The notes: generated from the letters alone by a model not told the origin. A DNA stretch of 64,000 nucleotides from Curtobacterium sp. MCBA15_008 (GCF_001865065.1 NZ_MJGN01000056.1:144018-208017); one strand, 5' to 3'. Positions 15,684 to 24,349 are shown, counted from the stretch's first letter. Numbers and translations are program-made.

Positions 15684-16742
15684 TCAGTCGAGGACGCCGA
15701 CCGTCCGCCAGGCCTGCTGCACCGCGGTGTGCTGGGCGGACCCCTCGCCGAAGCGGTTCCGTGCGGCATCGACCGTGACGGCCGCGAAGCCGGCGAAGTC
15801 GATCGACGCCGTCACCGCGTCCGAGGTCAGGGCGTCCCACCAGACGGCTCCGGCGCCCTCCCACGCGTTCCCGCCGATCGCCGTCGCCGCCAGGAAGAAG
15901 GCGTGGTTCGGGATCCCCGAGTTGGTGTGCACGCCGCCCTGGTCGTCCGTGGTCTCGACGTAGCCGGCCATCGTCGCGGGCTGCGGGTCCTTGCCGAGCA
16001 CCGGGTCGTCGTAGGCGGTCCCCGGCGCCTTCATGGACCGGAGGGCCACTCCGTGCACGGCGTCGGTGAAGAGCCCCTCGCCGATCAGCCACGACGCCTG
16101 CTCGGCACGCTGGCCGGCGGCGTACTGCGCCACGAGCGAGCCGAACACGTCGCTCACCGATTCGTTGAGCGCGCCGGACTGTCCCTGGTAGGTCAGGTCC
16201 GCGGTGTACTGCGTGACGCCGTGGGCGAGCTCGTGACCGATGACGTCGACGGCGATCGTGAAGCGGTTGAAGACCTCGCCGTCCCCGTCGCCGAACACCA
16301 TCCGGCTGCCGTCCCAGTAGGCGTTGTCGTAGTCCTGCCCGTAGTGGACCGTGGCGTCGAGGGGCAGTCCGGCGCCGTCGATCGACACCCGCCCGAACAC
16401 CTCGAGCCAGAAGGCGTGGGTGTCGCCGAGGCCGGTGTACGCCTCGTCGACGGCGGGGTCGCCCGACGTCGGGTCCCCTTCGTGCCGGACCGGGGTGCCC
16501 GGCAGCGTCGTGGACCCCTTCGCGTCGGAGATCGTCCGCTGCGGCGACCGGTCGACGGTGCCGCTGACACCCCGCGGTCGGAGGAGGTGCTCGTGTTTCG
16601 GGGCCTGCACCGTCTCGAGCGAGGCGAGGGCGGTCCGTGCGGCCTCGGCCGCGCGTGGGAAGTCCGGCGCGTCGGCGACCGCGCGGAGCAGGTAGGGCGG
16701 GACGACGGAGTGGAGACGGCCGGTCGGTGACATGGCGGCCAT
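15684..16742 (-). CDS. Protealysin-like M4 metalloprotease (352 aa)
   Basis: Zinc protease of the thermolysin family, short-propeptide (protealysin) group. Zinc site: H170-ELA-H174 (HELAHG) and E194 in NESVSD, with 20 residues between the second His and Glu as in thermolysin. Active-site His lies in GGVHTNSGIPNHAF. The short N-terminus carries VVPPYLLRAVAD, the PPL-type motif of protealysin propeptides, and there is no signal peptide, so export would be non-classical. The ATG at 16742 has GGTGG 5 bp upstream; ATG 16733 is possible. The probable inhibitor gene follows at once. Confidence 0.92.
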   Translation of the reverse strand: MAAMSPTGRLHSVVPPYLLRAVADAPDFPRAAEAARTALASLETVQAPKHEHLLRPRGVSGTVDRSPQRTISDAKGSTTLPGTPVRHEGDPTSGDPAVDEAYTGLGDTHAFWLEVFGRVSIDGAGLPLDATVHYGQDYDNAYWDGSRMVFGDGDGEVFNRFTIAVDVIGHELAHGVTQYTADLTYQGQSGALNESVSDVFGSLVAQYAAGQRAEQASWLIGEGLFTDAVHGVALRSMKAPGTAYDDPVLGKDPQPATMAGYVETTDDQGGVHTNSGIPNHAFFLAATAIGGNAWEGAGAVWWDALTSDAVTASIDFAGFAAVTVDAARNRFGEGSAQHTAVQQAWRTVGVLD

Positions 16743-16776
16743 GCAACCACCGGGCACCGACAGCCCGGCTCGGAAC

Positions 16777-17823
16777 TCAGTCGCGCGTGCGGTTCTCGAC
16801 CAGGCCGAGCGCGTACGACTCCCACCACTGCCCGGCGGCTGGTCCGCCGTTGCAGGTGCCGTCGCTCAGTCCGGGGGTCTTCACCCAGAGCAGGGCGTCC
16901 AGGCGGGTGGACCCCCGGGTGACGTGGGGTGCCTGGCCGAGCCCGGCGCCGTCGGGGTTGCACCACGTCCCGCGCCAGCCCTTGCCGTTCCGCGAGACGT
17001 CGATGACGAAGTGCGGGTCGCCGCCGATGGCGTCCGCGAGTTCGTCGGCGTAGGCGCGCTCCTGGTCGACGCGGTAGAAGTTCGAGACGTTCGTGAAGAA
17101 GCCCTGCGTCCGGTCGACGCCGGCCTCGCGCAACCACTTCGCCATCGTGGCGGTCGGCACCCGGTTCTCGTTCCCGCCGTCCAGGTAGACCGTGAGGCCG
17201 TGGCCGCTGAGCTCGCCGACGGCCTTGCGGATGAGCGGCAGACGGTCCTCTTCGAGCCGCTTGCACACCTGGATCTGGGCGATGGCGTCGGGTTCGACGA
17301 GCACGACCGCACCCGACCCCTGCATCGCCCGGGCGGCCGCGCGGACCCACGGCAGGTAGTCGTTCGCCTCGGTGCCGCCCTTCGAGTAGCTGCCGCAGTC
17401 GCGGTCGGGCACGTTGTAGAGGACGAAGACCGGCGTGCGGTGCTGCCGTTCGGCGCTCCGGACGACGTCGCGGATCGTCTCGCGCGTCTCGCTGACCGAG
17501 GTGTTCGTCAGCCACGTGGCGATCGGCTGGTCGGCGATCACGGCGATCTTCTCGGCGGTCGCGTCCTGTCCGTCGGCGCGGGCCTCGGCTTCGCGCTTGC
17601 CCGGCTGGTTCTCGTCCGGCGGCTGCGTGGCGAGGCCGCCCGGGAAGGCCTCGGCCGCGGACTTCCGTTCGGCGACCTGCCGCCCGTCCGGTCCGGAGCC
17701 GCGGGGGAGGACCAGGACGAGCGTCGTCACGAGCGCGGCGACGACGACCGCGCCGACCCCGAGCCAGAGCCACTGGCGTCGGCCGGAGCTGCGGCGTGCG
17801 CGGGTTCCCTCGAGACTCGGCAT
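16777..17823 (-). CDS. Glycoside hydrolase family 6 cellulase (348 aa)
   Basis: Secreted or membrane-anchored endoglucanase/cellobiohydrolase cutting beta-1,4-glucan. N-terminal basic stretch (RRSSGRRQWLW) and a hydrophobic segment (residues 18-40) serve as signal or anchor. GH6 marks: PVFVLYNVPDRDCGSYSKGG near residue 115, VVLVEPDAIAQ with the catalytic Asp region near 170, YLDGGNE, and the C-terminal GLSDGTCNGGPAAGQWW. No carbohydrate-binding module is seen. Starts MPSLEGTRARR at 17823. The frame stays open upstream to 18510, which is the shadow of VanZ. It fits a plant-litter lifestyle. Confidence 0.9.
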   Translation of the reverse strand: MPSLEGTRARRSSGRRQWLWLGVGAVVVAALVTTLVLVLPRGSGPDGRQVAERKSAAEAFPGGLATQPPDENQPGKREAEARADGQDATAEKIAVIADQPIATWLTNTSVSETRETIRDVVRSAERQHRTPVFVLYNVPDRDCGSYSKGGTEANDYLPWVRAAARAMQGSGAVVLVEPDAIAQIQVCKRLEEDRLPLIRKAVGELSGHGLTVYLDGGNENRVPTATMAKWLREAGVDRTQGFFTNVSNFYRVDQERAYADELADAIGGDPHFVIDVSRNGKGWRGTWCNPDGAGLGQAPHVTRGSTRLDALLWVKTPGLSDGTCNGGPAAGQWWESYALGLVENRTRD

Positions 17824-17850
17824 GCGCCCATGCTCGCAGGTGGACCCCCG

Positions 17851-17918
17851 GCGCGCCCAGACCCACGGCGTGCCCAGACCCCGGGCGCGCCCAGACCCGC
17901 GACGTGTGCCGACCCCGG
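17851..17918. repeat. 17-bp tandem repeat, four copies, between GH6 and VanZ genes
   Basis: Units start at 17851, 17868, 17885 and 17902; copy 1 is GCGCGCCCAGACCCACG. The last copy is the most divergent. It occupies the divergent promoter region, 28 bp from the GH6 start. Confidence 0.85.
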
Positions 17919-17997
17919 CGCCAGCCCGGTCGGCCGCTCCACCAGCACGCCGGGCGTTCCCCCAGGACTGGTGGTGGTTCCTGCCAGGACCGTGCCG

Positions 17998-18003
17998 CAG
18001 ACT
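17998..18003 (+). promoter_or_regulatory. Leaderless -10 hexamer (CAGACT) of the VanZ gene
   Basis: CAGACT followed by GGCGGG and the ATG at 18010. Confidence 0.45.
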
Positions 18004-18009
18004 GGCGGG

Positions 18010-18456
18010 ATGTTCCGGAAGCTCCTCCTCCTCGCCCTGACCGCGGCGTACGCCTGGGTGATCTGGCGGATGACCCTGACGCCGCAGGTGTTCACCGCGG
18101 CGCAGAACTCCCTCGTGCTCCACGCCCTCGCCTGGGTGCAGCAGCTGCCGCACGGCACCTGGTTCACCTACGAGCGCACCGAGTTCCTGGCGAACATCGC
18201 GATGTTCGTCCCCGTCGGCATGCTCGCGGCGCTCTGGCTGCCGCGGCGCTGGTGGTTCCTCGGGGCTGTCGTTGGCGTCGGCCTCTCCGCCGGCATCGAG
18301 GTCGCGCAGGCGGTCTACCTGCCGTACCGCGTGGCGGACCCGCGCGACGTCCTGTCGAACGGCCTCGGCGGGATGCTGGGCGCGACGCTCGTCGGACTCG
18401 TCCGCAGCCTGTTGCCCGCTCCGCGCCGCCGTCGACTGCGCGCTCGGACCGCCTGA
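18010..18456 (+). CDS. VanZ-like membrane protein (148 aa)
   Basis: Four-helix membrane protein of the VanZ family; the archetype gives low-level teicoplanin resistance, but most members have no known role. Marks: [20 protein letters not shown], an AGIEVAQ helix and [17 protein letters not shown] close to the C-terminus, where the conserved acidic and Asn residues lie. The C-tail is very basic ([10 protein letters not shown]). ATG at 18010 with CAGACT 6 bp upstream. Followed by rpsO, but rpsO has its own -10 box. Confidence 0.85.
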   Translation: MFRKLLLLALTAAYAWVIWRMTLTPQVFTAAQNSLVLHALAWVQQLPHGTWFTYERTEFLANIAMFVPVGMLAALWLPRRWWFLGAVVGVGLSAGIEVAQAVYLPYRVADPRDVLSNGLGGMLGATLVGLVRSLLPAPRRRRLRARTA

Positions 18457-18462
18457 CTCTGG

Positions 18463-18468
18463 TAGTCT
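18463..18468 (+). promoter_or_regulatory. -10 hexamer (TAGTCT) of rpsO
   Basis: TAGTCT about 89 bp before the rpsO ATG, giving a leader of roughly 80 nt. The leader could hold a binding site for autoregulation by S15, as known in other bacteria. Confidence 0.5.
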
Positions 18469-18556
18469 TCTCCGGTTGCCGTCGAACGGCCGCGGACAAA
18501 GAGCGCTCATGCATCAGGTGTGGGCACCGCGCAACGGACAGGAAGGGGATCTACCT

Positions 18557-18826
18557 ATGGCACTTGACGCGAAGGTCAAGCAGGAGATCATCGAAGAGTA
18601 CGCGACCCACCCGGGCGACACCGGATCCCCCGAGGTCCAGGTCGCCGTTCTGACGCGTCGTATCAACGACCTGAACGAGCACCTCAAGGAGCACAAGCAC
18701 GACCACCACTCGCGTCGTGGTCTGCTGCTCATGGTCGGTCAGCGTCGCCGTCTCCTCGGTTACCTCTCCGACGTCGACATCGCTCGCTACCGTGCGCTCA
18801 TCGAGCGCCTCGGCCTGCGTCGCTAG
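18557..18826 (+). CDS. rpsO: 30S ribosomal protein S15 (89 aa)
   Basis: Primary 16S rRNA-binding protein of the small subunit platform. Sequence [20 protein letters not shown], then [40 protein letters not shown] and LLGYL...[13 protein letters not shown] is the full S15 family. GGAAGGGGAT lies 6 bp before the ATG as ribosome binding site. A strong hairpin follows the stop. The usual rpsO-pnp pair is split here by two genes. Confidence 0.98.
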   Translation: MALDAKVKQEIIEEYATHPGDTGSPEVQVAVLTRRINDLNEHLKEHKHDHHSRRGLLLMVGQRRRLLGYLSDVDIARYRALIERLGLRR

Positions 18827-18846
18827 TCGACCGAAGCACGCTTGAC

Positions 18847-18883
18847 GAACGCCCCGGTCCTCCTCGTGAGGACCGGGGCGTTC
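18847..18883 (+). terminator. GC-rich terminator hairpin after rpsO
   Basis: GAACGCCCCGGTCCTC pairs with its complement across a short CTCGT loop. It begins 20 bp after the rpsO stop and lacks a T-tract, as is usual in actinobacteria. Confidence 0.85.
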
Positions 18884-18886
18884 ACT

Positions 18887-18916
18887 GTTGACCAGGAGCG
18901 CGTTGACCAGGAGCTC
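18887..18916. repeat. 15-bp direct repeat, two copies
   Basis: GTTGACCAGGAGC occurs at 18887 and 18902 in tandem, just after the rpsO terminator. Confidence 0.8.
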
Positions 18917-18953
18917 GTTCCCCGGGAATGCTTGCGCTCCCCGCTCGGTTGGC

Positions 18954-18959
18954 TACGAT
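18954..18959 (+). promoter_or_regulatory. -10 hexamer (TACGAT) of the FMN reductase gene
   Basis: TACGAT 34 bp before the ATG at 18994, giving a short leader that carries GGGAG as ribosome binding site. Confidence 0.5.
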
Positions 18960-18993
18960 GTTCATGCAAACGCATCGAAAGTCGGGAGTCACC

Positions 18994-19629
18994 ATGACCA
19001 CCATCGCCGTCGTCTCCGCCGGGCTGTCCGAGCCCAGCTCCACCCGTCTGCTCGCCGACCGCCTGGCCGAGTCCACCGTCGCGGCGCTCGCCGCTCCGGA
19101 TGCCACGGGCCTGCCCGGAGGCGCGGCGAAGGTCCTGCACGTCGACCTGCGTCCGCTGGCCCACGAGATCACCGACGCCATGCTCACCGGGTTCGCCGCG
19201 CCGGGCCTGTCCGCCGCGATGGCGACCGTCATCGAGGCCGACGCGGTCGTGTTCGTCACACCGATCTTCACCGCCGGCGTGAGTGGGCTCGCGAAGTCCT
19301 TCCTCGACGTGCTCGACAAGGACGCCCTCGCCGACATGCCCGTCCTGCTCGGTGCCACCGGCGGGACCGCCCGGCACTCGCTCGCGATCGACCACGCGCT
19401 GCGACCGGTGTTCGCGTACCTCCGCGCCGCGATCGTCCCGACGGGCGTCTTCGCCGCGACCGACGACTGGGGGAGCGAGGCCGACTCGGCCGCCCTGGAC
19501 GGTCGCATCCGCCGGGCCGGGGTCGACCTGGCCTGGGCGATCCGCGCCTCCCGTCGGACCCCGCAGGAAGCCGACGCGCTCCCGGAGACCGTGGACTTCG
19601 CGTCCCTGCTCGGCGGGGTCGGTCACTGA
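18994..19629 (+). CDS. NADPH-dependent FMN reductase, CE1759 type (211 aa)
   Basis: Flavodoxin-fold reductase that supplies reduced FMN or reduces quinone-like substrates. Starts MTTIAVVSAGLSEPSSTRLL, the FMN phosphate-binding loop with SxPSST; FVTPIFTAGVSGLAKSFLDV is the second flavin-contact motif and GATGGTARHSLAIDHALRP the third. The C-terminal part ends in SLLGGVGH. GGGAGTCACC before the ATG at 18994 is a good ribosome binding site; an in-frame ATG at 18964 is closer to the -10 but lacks one. Convergent with the transglycosylase gene. Confidence 0.88.
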   Translation: MTTIAVVSAGLSEPSSTRLLADRLAESTVAALAAPDATGLPGGAAKVLHVDLRPLAHEITDAMLTGFAAPGLSAAMATVIEADAVVFVTPIFTAGVSGLAKSFLDVLDKDALADMPVLLGATGGTARHSLAIDHALRPVFAYLRAAIVPTGVFAATDDWGSEADSAALDGRIRRAGVDLAWAIRASRRTPQEADALPETVDFASLLGGVGH

Positions 19630-19666
19630 CGCCACCGGTGAGGGGCGGCGTCGAGCCGAGCCGCGC

Positions 19667-20860
19667 TCAGTACCAGTGCGGGTTGACGCCCATCTCGTGG
19701 CCCCACGCCGCACAGGGCGACCCGTAGGCGCTCTTGATGTACGCGAGGCCCCAGTTGATCTGCGTCGCCGCGTTCGTCCGCCAGTCGGGTCCGGCCGCGG
19801 CCATCTTGTCCGCCGGCAGCGACTGCGGGATGCCGTAGGCGCCACTCGATGCGTTCAGGGCGTTCGCCCGCCAGCCTGACTCCTGCGTCCAGAGGGACTG
19901 CAGGCACCCGAACTGGTCGGGTCCCCAGCCGTACGAGGCGAGGGCGCTCCGGGCGTAGGCCTGTGCGCCCGCCGGGTCGACGACGACCCCGCCGGTGCTC
20001 GGGTACGACGTGCCGGAGCCCCCACTCGAAGCGGTGCCTCCAGTGGGCGCGGCGGTGTTCGCCGCGGCGCGGGCCGCCGCCTCGCGCTTCCGCTGCTGCT
20101 CGGCCTTCTGCGCGGCGACCTTCTGCCCGAGTGCGTACCGCTCCTCGGTCTGCGCCGTGGTGTCCTTGAGCGACGCGAGCTGCGCGTACAGCTCGTCGCT
20201 GTGCTCCTGCGTGTCGTCGACGGCCGCGTTCGCCGCGGCCTCGGCGTCCTTCGCGGCGGTCGCCTTCGTCTCGGCGGCATCCGCCAGGTCGGCACGCTCG
20301 TGCTCGGCCCGCTTCGCCTGCGCGTGGAGTGACGACGCGGTCTTCGCCGCGACGGACGCGTCGTCCATCACGCCCGCCCAGGTCGACGACAGCTGGTCGA
20401 GCGCCCCGAGCTGGTAGAGGAGCTCGCGCGGGTCCTTCGCGGTCGCGATCCGCGTGGTCATCTGGTTCGAGCTGCCGTCGCGGTACAGGTTCGCCGCCAG
20501 CTGGCCGGCGCGCTGCTGCGCGCGGTCCGCGGTCTTGGTCGCCCGATCGGCCTGGGCCTGGAGGCTCGTGGCGGCCTGGGTGGCCGCCGTCAGGTCCGCC
20601 TCGGCGTCGTCCGCCTTCGCGGAGGCGTCGAGCGCCGTCTGCGACTTCGCCGCGGCGACGGCCTGGGCCGCCTGGAGCGCGGCCTGCACACGGGCGACCT
20701 CGGCGTCCTTGGTCTGCTCGTTCCCCTTCGCGCGCTGCACGTCCTGCCAGCTCGGGTACTCCGTCGCGGTCGCCGGTGCTGCGGTGACGACGGGGGCGAC
20801 GAGCGCACCGACGACCACGGCGGCCGCGACGAACAAGCCCCGGGAGGGGGTGAGGCGCAT
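19667..20860 (-). CDS. Secreted coiled-coil protein with lytic transglycosylase (SLT-like) domain (397 aa)
   Basis: Cell-wall enzyme. Signal peptide at residues 1-33 (basic MRLTPSRGLF, hydrophobic core, cut after ATA-TE). Residues 40-270 form long Ala/Gln/Asp/Lys heptads (coiled coil) of the kind found in RipC/NlpC-type wall hydrolases. A Gly/Ser linker (about 275-305) leads to a C-terminal domain: LQSLWTQESGWRANALNAS with the likely catalytic Glu, SSGAYGIPQSLPADKM and INWGLAYIKSAYGSPCAAW, typical of transglycosylase-like SLT proteins. It ends EMGVNPHWY. ATG at 20860. Monocistronic, divergent from pnp. Confidence 0.85.
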   Translation of the reverse strand: MRLTPSRGLFVAAAVVVGALVAPVVTAAPATATEYPSWQDVQRAKGNEQTKDAEVARVQAALQAAQAVAAAKSQTALDASAKADDAEADLTAATQAATSLQAQADRATKTADRAQQRAGQLAANLYRDGSSNQMTTRIATAKDPRELLYQLGALDQLSSTWAGVMDDASVAAKTASSLHAQAKRAEHERADLADAAETKATAAKDAEAAANAAVDDTQEHSDELYAQLASLKDTTAQTEERYALGQKVAAQKAEQQRKREAAARAAANTAAPTGGTASSGGSGTSYPSTGGVVVDPAGAQAYARSALASYGWGPDQFGCLQSLWTQESGWRANALNASSGAYGIPQSLPADKMAAAGPDWRTNAATQINWGLAYIKSAYGSPCAAWGHEMGVNPHWY

Positions 20861-20925
20861 GGCGGCAGGCTACCGGGGACACGCCCGTTCGCCCTGAGCC
20901 TCGCCGCCGTTTCCCTGCGGACTGG

Positions 20926-20931
20926 TAAAGT
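20926..20931 (+). promoter_or_regulatory. -10 hexamer (TAAAGT) of pnp
   Basis: TAAAGT begins a leader of about 200 nt before the pnp TTG start. Confidence 0.45.
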
Positions 20932-20940
20932 CCATCACGT

Positions 20941-20959
20941 CCGGGGACCGTTTCCCCGG
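20941..20959 (+). promoter_or_regulatory. Stem-loop near the 5' end of the pnp leader
   Basis: CCGGGGA pairs with TTCCCCGG around CCGT just downstream of the predicted start of transcription. In other bacteria the pnp leader hairpin is the target of RNase III/PNPase autoregulation; that role is inferred here. Confidence 0.4.
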
Positions 20960-21140
20960 GCAGTACGACAAACACTGCGCAGGCCGGGCACGGAGCTGGT
21001 CATCGGTGGTGGCTCGCGGGCCGGACGGTTTCCCGAGTGCTTCTACTGCTGGCCAGACATGCGTCCCGATCCCTTCGGCGCGCACGCACCCAACGGGTGC
21101 CGTGGCCCCAGCCTGCCGAACACCTCAAGGAGGCACCCTT

Positions 21141-23414
21141 TTGGAGGGTCCCGAGATCAAGTTCGCCGAGGCCGTTCTCGACAACGGCAAGTACGGCAAG
21201 CGCACCGTCCGGTTCGAGACCGGTCGGCTCGCACAGCAGGCGCAGGGCGCGGTCGCCGCGTACCTCGACGAGGACACGATGCTCCTCTCGGCCACCAGCG
21301 CCGGCAAGCACCCGCGTGAAGGATTCGACTTCTTCCCGCTGACCGTCGACGTCGAGGAGCGCTCGTACGCCGCCGGTAAGATCCCCGGTTCGTTCTTCCG
21401 CCGTGAAGGCCGTCCCAGCACCGAGGCGATCCTCGTCTGCCGTCTCATCGACCGGCCGCTGCGCCCGTCGTTCGTCGACGGCCTCCGCAACGAGGTCCAG
21501 ATCGTCATCACCGTCCTGAGCATCGCTCCGGACGAGTTCTACGACGCGCTCGCGATCAACGCGGCATCCGCGTCGACGCAGATCTCCGGTCTGCCGTTCT
21601 CCGGCCCGATCGCCGGTGTGCGCCTCGCGCTCATCGGTGACCAGTGGGTCGCGTTCCCGAAGGCGTCGCAGCTCGCCGAGGCCGTGTTCGACCTCACCGT
21701 CGCCGGCCGTGTCGTCACGGACGAGGCGGGCAACGAGGACGTCGCCATCATGATGGTCGAGGCCGAGGCCACCGAGCACAGCTGGGACCTCATCCAGGGC
21801 GGCGCCACCAAGCCCGACGAGGCCGTCGTCGCGCAGGGTCTCGAGGCGGCGAAGCCGTTCCTCAAGTCCCTCGTCGAGGCGCAGGCGAAGATGGCCGCGC
21901 AGTCGGCCAAGGAGATCCAGGACTACCCGGTCTTCCCGCCGTACGCCCCCGAGGTCTACGACGCCGTCGAGGCGATCGCCCTGTCCGAGCTCGGCGACGT
22001 CTACAAGATCGCCGGCAAGCTCGAGCGTCAGAACGCCGACGACGCCCTCAAGGCCCGCGTCAAGGAGGCCATCGCCGCCAAGGTGACGGCCGGCGAGCTC
22101 CCCGAGAGCGCCAACGGCCAGGTCAGCGGCGCCTACAAGTCGGTCACGAAGAAGGTCGTCCGCGGCCGCATCCTGACCGAGCAGGTCCGCATGGACGGCC
22201 GCGGCCTCGCCGACATCCGTCCGCTCGACGCCGAGGTCGCCGTGATCCCGCGCGTCCACGGTTCGGCGATCTTCCAGCGCGGTGAGACCCAGATCCTGGG
22301 CGTCACCACGCTGAACATGCTCAAGATGGAGCAGCAGATCGACTCGCTGTCGCCGGTCACCAAGAAGCGCTACCTGCACCACTACAACTTCCCGCCGTAC
22401 TCGACGGGTGAGACCGGTCGTGTGGGGTCGCCGAAGCGTCGCGAGATCGGGCACGGCTTCCTCGCCGAGCGCGCCCTCGTGCCGGTGCTGCCGTCGCGCG
22501 AGGAGTTCCCCTACGCGATCCGTCAGGTGTCCGAGGCCCTCGGCTCCAACGGTTCGACGTCGATGGGTTCCGTCTGCGCCTCGACCCTGTCGCTGCTCAA
22601 CGCCGGTGTGCCCCTCAAGGCCCCGGTCGCCGGCATCGCGATGGGCCTCGTCTCCGACACCGTCGACGGCCAGACCCGCTACGCGGCGCTGACCGACATC
22701 CTCGGTGCTGAAGACGCGCTCGGCGACATGGACTTCAAGGTCGCCGGTACCGCCGACTTCGTCACGGCCATCCAGCTGGACACGAAGCTCGACGGCATCC
22801 CCTCGTCGGTGCTCGACGCCGCGCTGAAGCAGGCCAAGGAGGCCCGCTCGGCCATCCTCGGCGTGCTCAACGAGGCGATCGACGCCCCGGATGAGATGGC
22901 GGACACCGCTCCTCGTGTCATCTCGGTGCAGATCCCCGTCGACAAGATCGGCGAGCTGATCGGCCCGAAGGGCAAGACGATCAACGGCATCCAGGACGAG
23001 ACCGGTGCCGACATCTCGATCGAGGACGACGGCACGGTCTACATCGGCGCCGTCGACGGTCCCTCGGCCGAGGCCGCTCGTGCCCAGGTCAACGCGATCG
23101 CGAACCCGACGAACCCGGAGATCGGGGACCAGTTCCTCGGCACGGTCGTCAAGATCGCGACGTTCGGTGCGTTCGTGTCGCTGCTCCCGGGCCGCGACGG
23201 GCTGCTCCACGTCTCCGAGGTCCGCAAGCTCGCCGGTGGCAAGCGTGTGGAGAACGTCGAGGACGTGCTCGGCGTCGGCCAGAAGGTCCTGGTCGAGGTC
23301 ACCAAGGTGGACGACCGCGGCAAGCTCTCGCTCGCGCCGGTCGTCGCCGACGACACCGAGTCCGCTCCGGTCGAGGGCGTCCGCGCCCACGCCGAGGACC
23401 CGGCCGAGGGCTGA
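21141..23414 (+). CDS. pnp: Polyribonucleotide nucleotidyltransferase (757 aa)
   Basis: PNPase degrades RNA 3' to 5' with phosphate and in actinobacteria also adds 3' tails. Two RNase PH domains: the first opens [20 protein letters not shown], the second carries the active-site acids in [22 protein letters not shown] domain ([20 protein letters not shown], about residue 600) and an S1 domain ([20 protein letters not shown]) follow. The start is a rare TTG at 21141, chosen because AAGGAGG lies 7 bp upstream and homologues begin at this point; upstream in-frame codons are in the leader. A hairpin follows the stop. Confidence 0.97.
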   Translation: MEGPEIKFAEAVLDNGKYGKRTVRFETGRLAQQAQGAVAAYLDEDTMLLSATSAGKHPREGFDFFPLTVDVEERSYAAGKIPGSFFRREGRPSTEAILVCRLIDRPLRPSFVDGLRNEVQIVITVLSIAPDEFYDALAINAASASTQISGLPFSGPIAGVRLALIGDQWVAFPKASQLAEAVFDLTVAGRVVTDEAGNEDVAIMMVEAEATEHSWDLIQGGATKPDEAVVAQGLEAAKPFLKSLVEAQAKMAAQSAKEIQDYPVFPPYAPEVYDAVEAIALSELGDVYKIAGKLERQNADDALKARVKEAIAAKVTAGELPESANGQVSGAYKSVTKKVVRGRILTEQVRMDGRGLADIRPLDAEVAVIPRVHGSAIFQRGETQILGVTTLNMLKMEQQIDSLSPVTKKRYLHHYNFPPYSTGETGRVGSPKRREIGHGFLAERALVPVLPSREEFPYAIRQVSEALGSNGSTSMGSVCASTLSLLNAGVPLKAPVAGIAMGLVSDTVDGQTRYAALTDILGAEDALGDMDFKVAGTADFVTAIQLDTKLDGIPSSVLDAALKQAKEARSAILGVLNEAIDAPDEMADTAPRVISVQIPVDKIGELIGPKGKTINGIQDETGADISIEDDGTVYIGAVDGPSAEAARAQVNAIANPTNPEIGDQFLGTVVKIATFGAFVSLLPGRDGLLHVSEVRKLAGGKRVENVEDVLGVGQKVLVEVTKVDDRGKLSLAPVVADDTESAPVEGVRAHAEDPAEG

Positions 23415-23435
23415 TCCCTCCCGCGTCCTGACGCA

Positions 23436-23473
23436 CGAACGGCCGCCGTCCCTTCCGGGGCGGCGGCCGTTCG
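23436..23473 (+). terminator. Terminator hairpin after pnp
   Basis: CGAACGGCCGCCGTCCC pairs with GGGGCGGCGGCCGTTCG (one mismatch) 22 bp after the pnp stop. Confidence 0.85.
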
Positions 23474-23500
23474 CCGTTGTGGGCGGTGTCACGCGGGTTG

Positions 23501-23580
23501 GCCGCGCGTGCTTTCGCGGCCAGCGACACCTCACGGGCACGGCGCCGCGTGAACTGTCGCTGCGCGCGAAAGAACGCGGC
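23501..23580. repeat. Family D long imperfect hairpin
   Basis: Two arms of about 38 nt, one starting GCCGCGCGTGCTTTCGCGG with AGCGACA following, and its degenerate complement ending GAAAGAACGCGGC. Small bulges are needed for alignment. It lies between the convergent pnp and PEBP genes, after the pnp terminator. Confidence 0.75.
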
Positions 23581-23597
23581 GCGGTGCCGCGTGCCGG

Positions 23598-24125
23598 TCA
23601 GGAGGCGGGCGTCTCCTGCGTGCCGACGAGCTGCGCGCGCCCGAGCAGGTGGTCGCGCAGCATGAAGCCGACGACCGCGGGGGTCGCGTCCGCGGGGACC
23701 TCGAGTACGGGGACGTCGAGGGCGCTCAGCGTGAAGAAGTAGCGGTGCGGACCGTGTCCGGCAGGCGGGGCCGCGCCGAGGAACGTGTCGGTGCCGAACT
23801 CGTTGCGACGGCGGAGGGCCTCGGCGGGGAGCAGGGCGTCGTCCGTGCCGGCGTCCTGCGGCAACGAGGTCGCGCTGCCCGGGATGTCCGTGAGACTCCA
23901 GTGCCAGAAGCCCGAACCGGTCGGCGCATCGGGGTCGTACACGGTGAGGACGTAGCTCCGGGTGCCCTCGGGCGCGCCGGACCACTCGAGCGCGGGGGAG
24001 CGGTCCTCGCCGCCGGCGTCGGTGCCGCGCGCCCACTCGGGCAGGACACCGCCGTCGGAGAAGTCGGGGCTGGTCAGAGTGAAGGACGGGACCTCGGGGA
24101 GGTTCCAGTTGGGGTCGTTGGCCAT
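23598..24125 (-). CDS. PEBP / YbhB-YbcL family Raf-kinase-inhibitor-like protein (175 aa)
   Basis: Phosphatidylethanolamine-binding-protein fold, cytoplasmic; bacterial role unclear. Starts MANDPNWNLPEVPSFTLTSP. Family marks: EDRSPALEWSGAPEGTRSYVL, VYDPDAPTGSGFWHWSLTDIP (the DPDAP and HW anion-pocket residues), GPHRYFFTLSALD and the C-terminal helix. The ATG at 24125 has TTGGCT 6 bp upstream; the longer frame to 24332 crosses a hairpin and is unlikely. Confidence 0.92.
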   Translation of the reverse strand: MANDPNWNLPEVPSFTLTSPDFSDGGVLPEWARGTDAGGEDRSPALEWSGAPEGTRSYVLTVYDPDAPTGSGFWHWSLTDIPGSATSLPQDAGTDDALLPAEALRRRNEFGTDTFLGAAPPAGHGPHRYFFTLSALDVPVLEVPADATPAVVGFMLRDHLLGRAQLVGTQETPAS

Positions 24126-24131
24126 GTCACC

Positions 24132-24137
24132 AGCCAA
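24132..24137 (-). promoter_or_regulatory. Leaderless -10 hexamer (TTGGCT) of the PEBP gene
   Basis: TTGGCT on the minus strand, 6 bp before the ATG at 24125. Confidence 0.4.
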
Positions 24138-24170
24138 CACCCGCCACCTCGGGGAGTGCGGAAGGCGACG

Positions 24171-24210
24171 GACGGGAGGCGCGGTGCGGGCCGGTCCCGT
24201 GCCTCCAGGC
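24171..24210. repeat. Family A palindrome, copy 4 (imperfect)
   Basis: Begins GACGGGAGGCGCGGTGC like copy 3 and ends GTGCCTCCAGGC; the stem has internal mismatches. It is followed by GTGTGTGGTCGCGAG, again the GGTCGCG flank. Confidence 0.7.
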
Positions 24211-24219
24211 CCGGTGTGT

Positions 24220-24318
24220 GGTCGCGAGAGCGACAGATGCGGCCCGCAGCCGGGGTCGGGTGCGGCAGCGCGACAGAACGTCTCGGTGTTCACGCGGACA
24301 ACTGTCGCTCTCGCGACC
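24220..24318. repeat. Family E inverted repeat (20-bp arms, 59-nt spacer)
   Basis: GGTCGCGAGAGCGACAGATG (24220-24239) pairs with 24299-24318 with one mismatch. The arm resembles the AGCGACAG block in family D. Located between the TetR stop and the PEBP start; followed by short GACCGC repeats. Confidence 0.85.
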
Positions 24319-24349
24319 GCGACCGCGACCACCGCGACCCGTCAGCGCG

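Noticed and set aside
16777-18510. 577-aa version of the GH6 protein
   Set aside because: The extra N-terminus is antisense to VanZ. A signal/anchor sequence starts right after the ATG at 17823.
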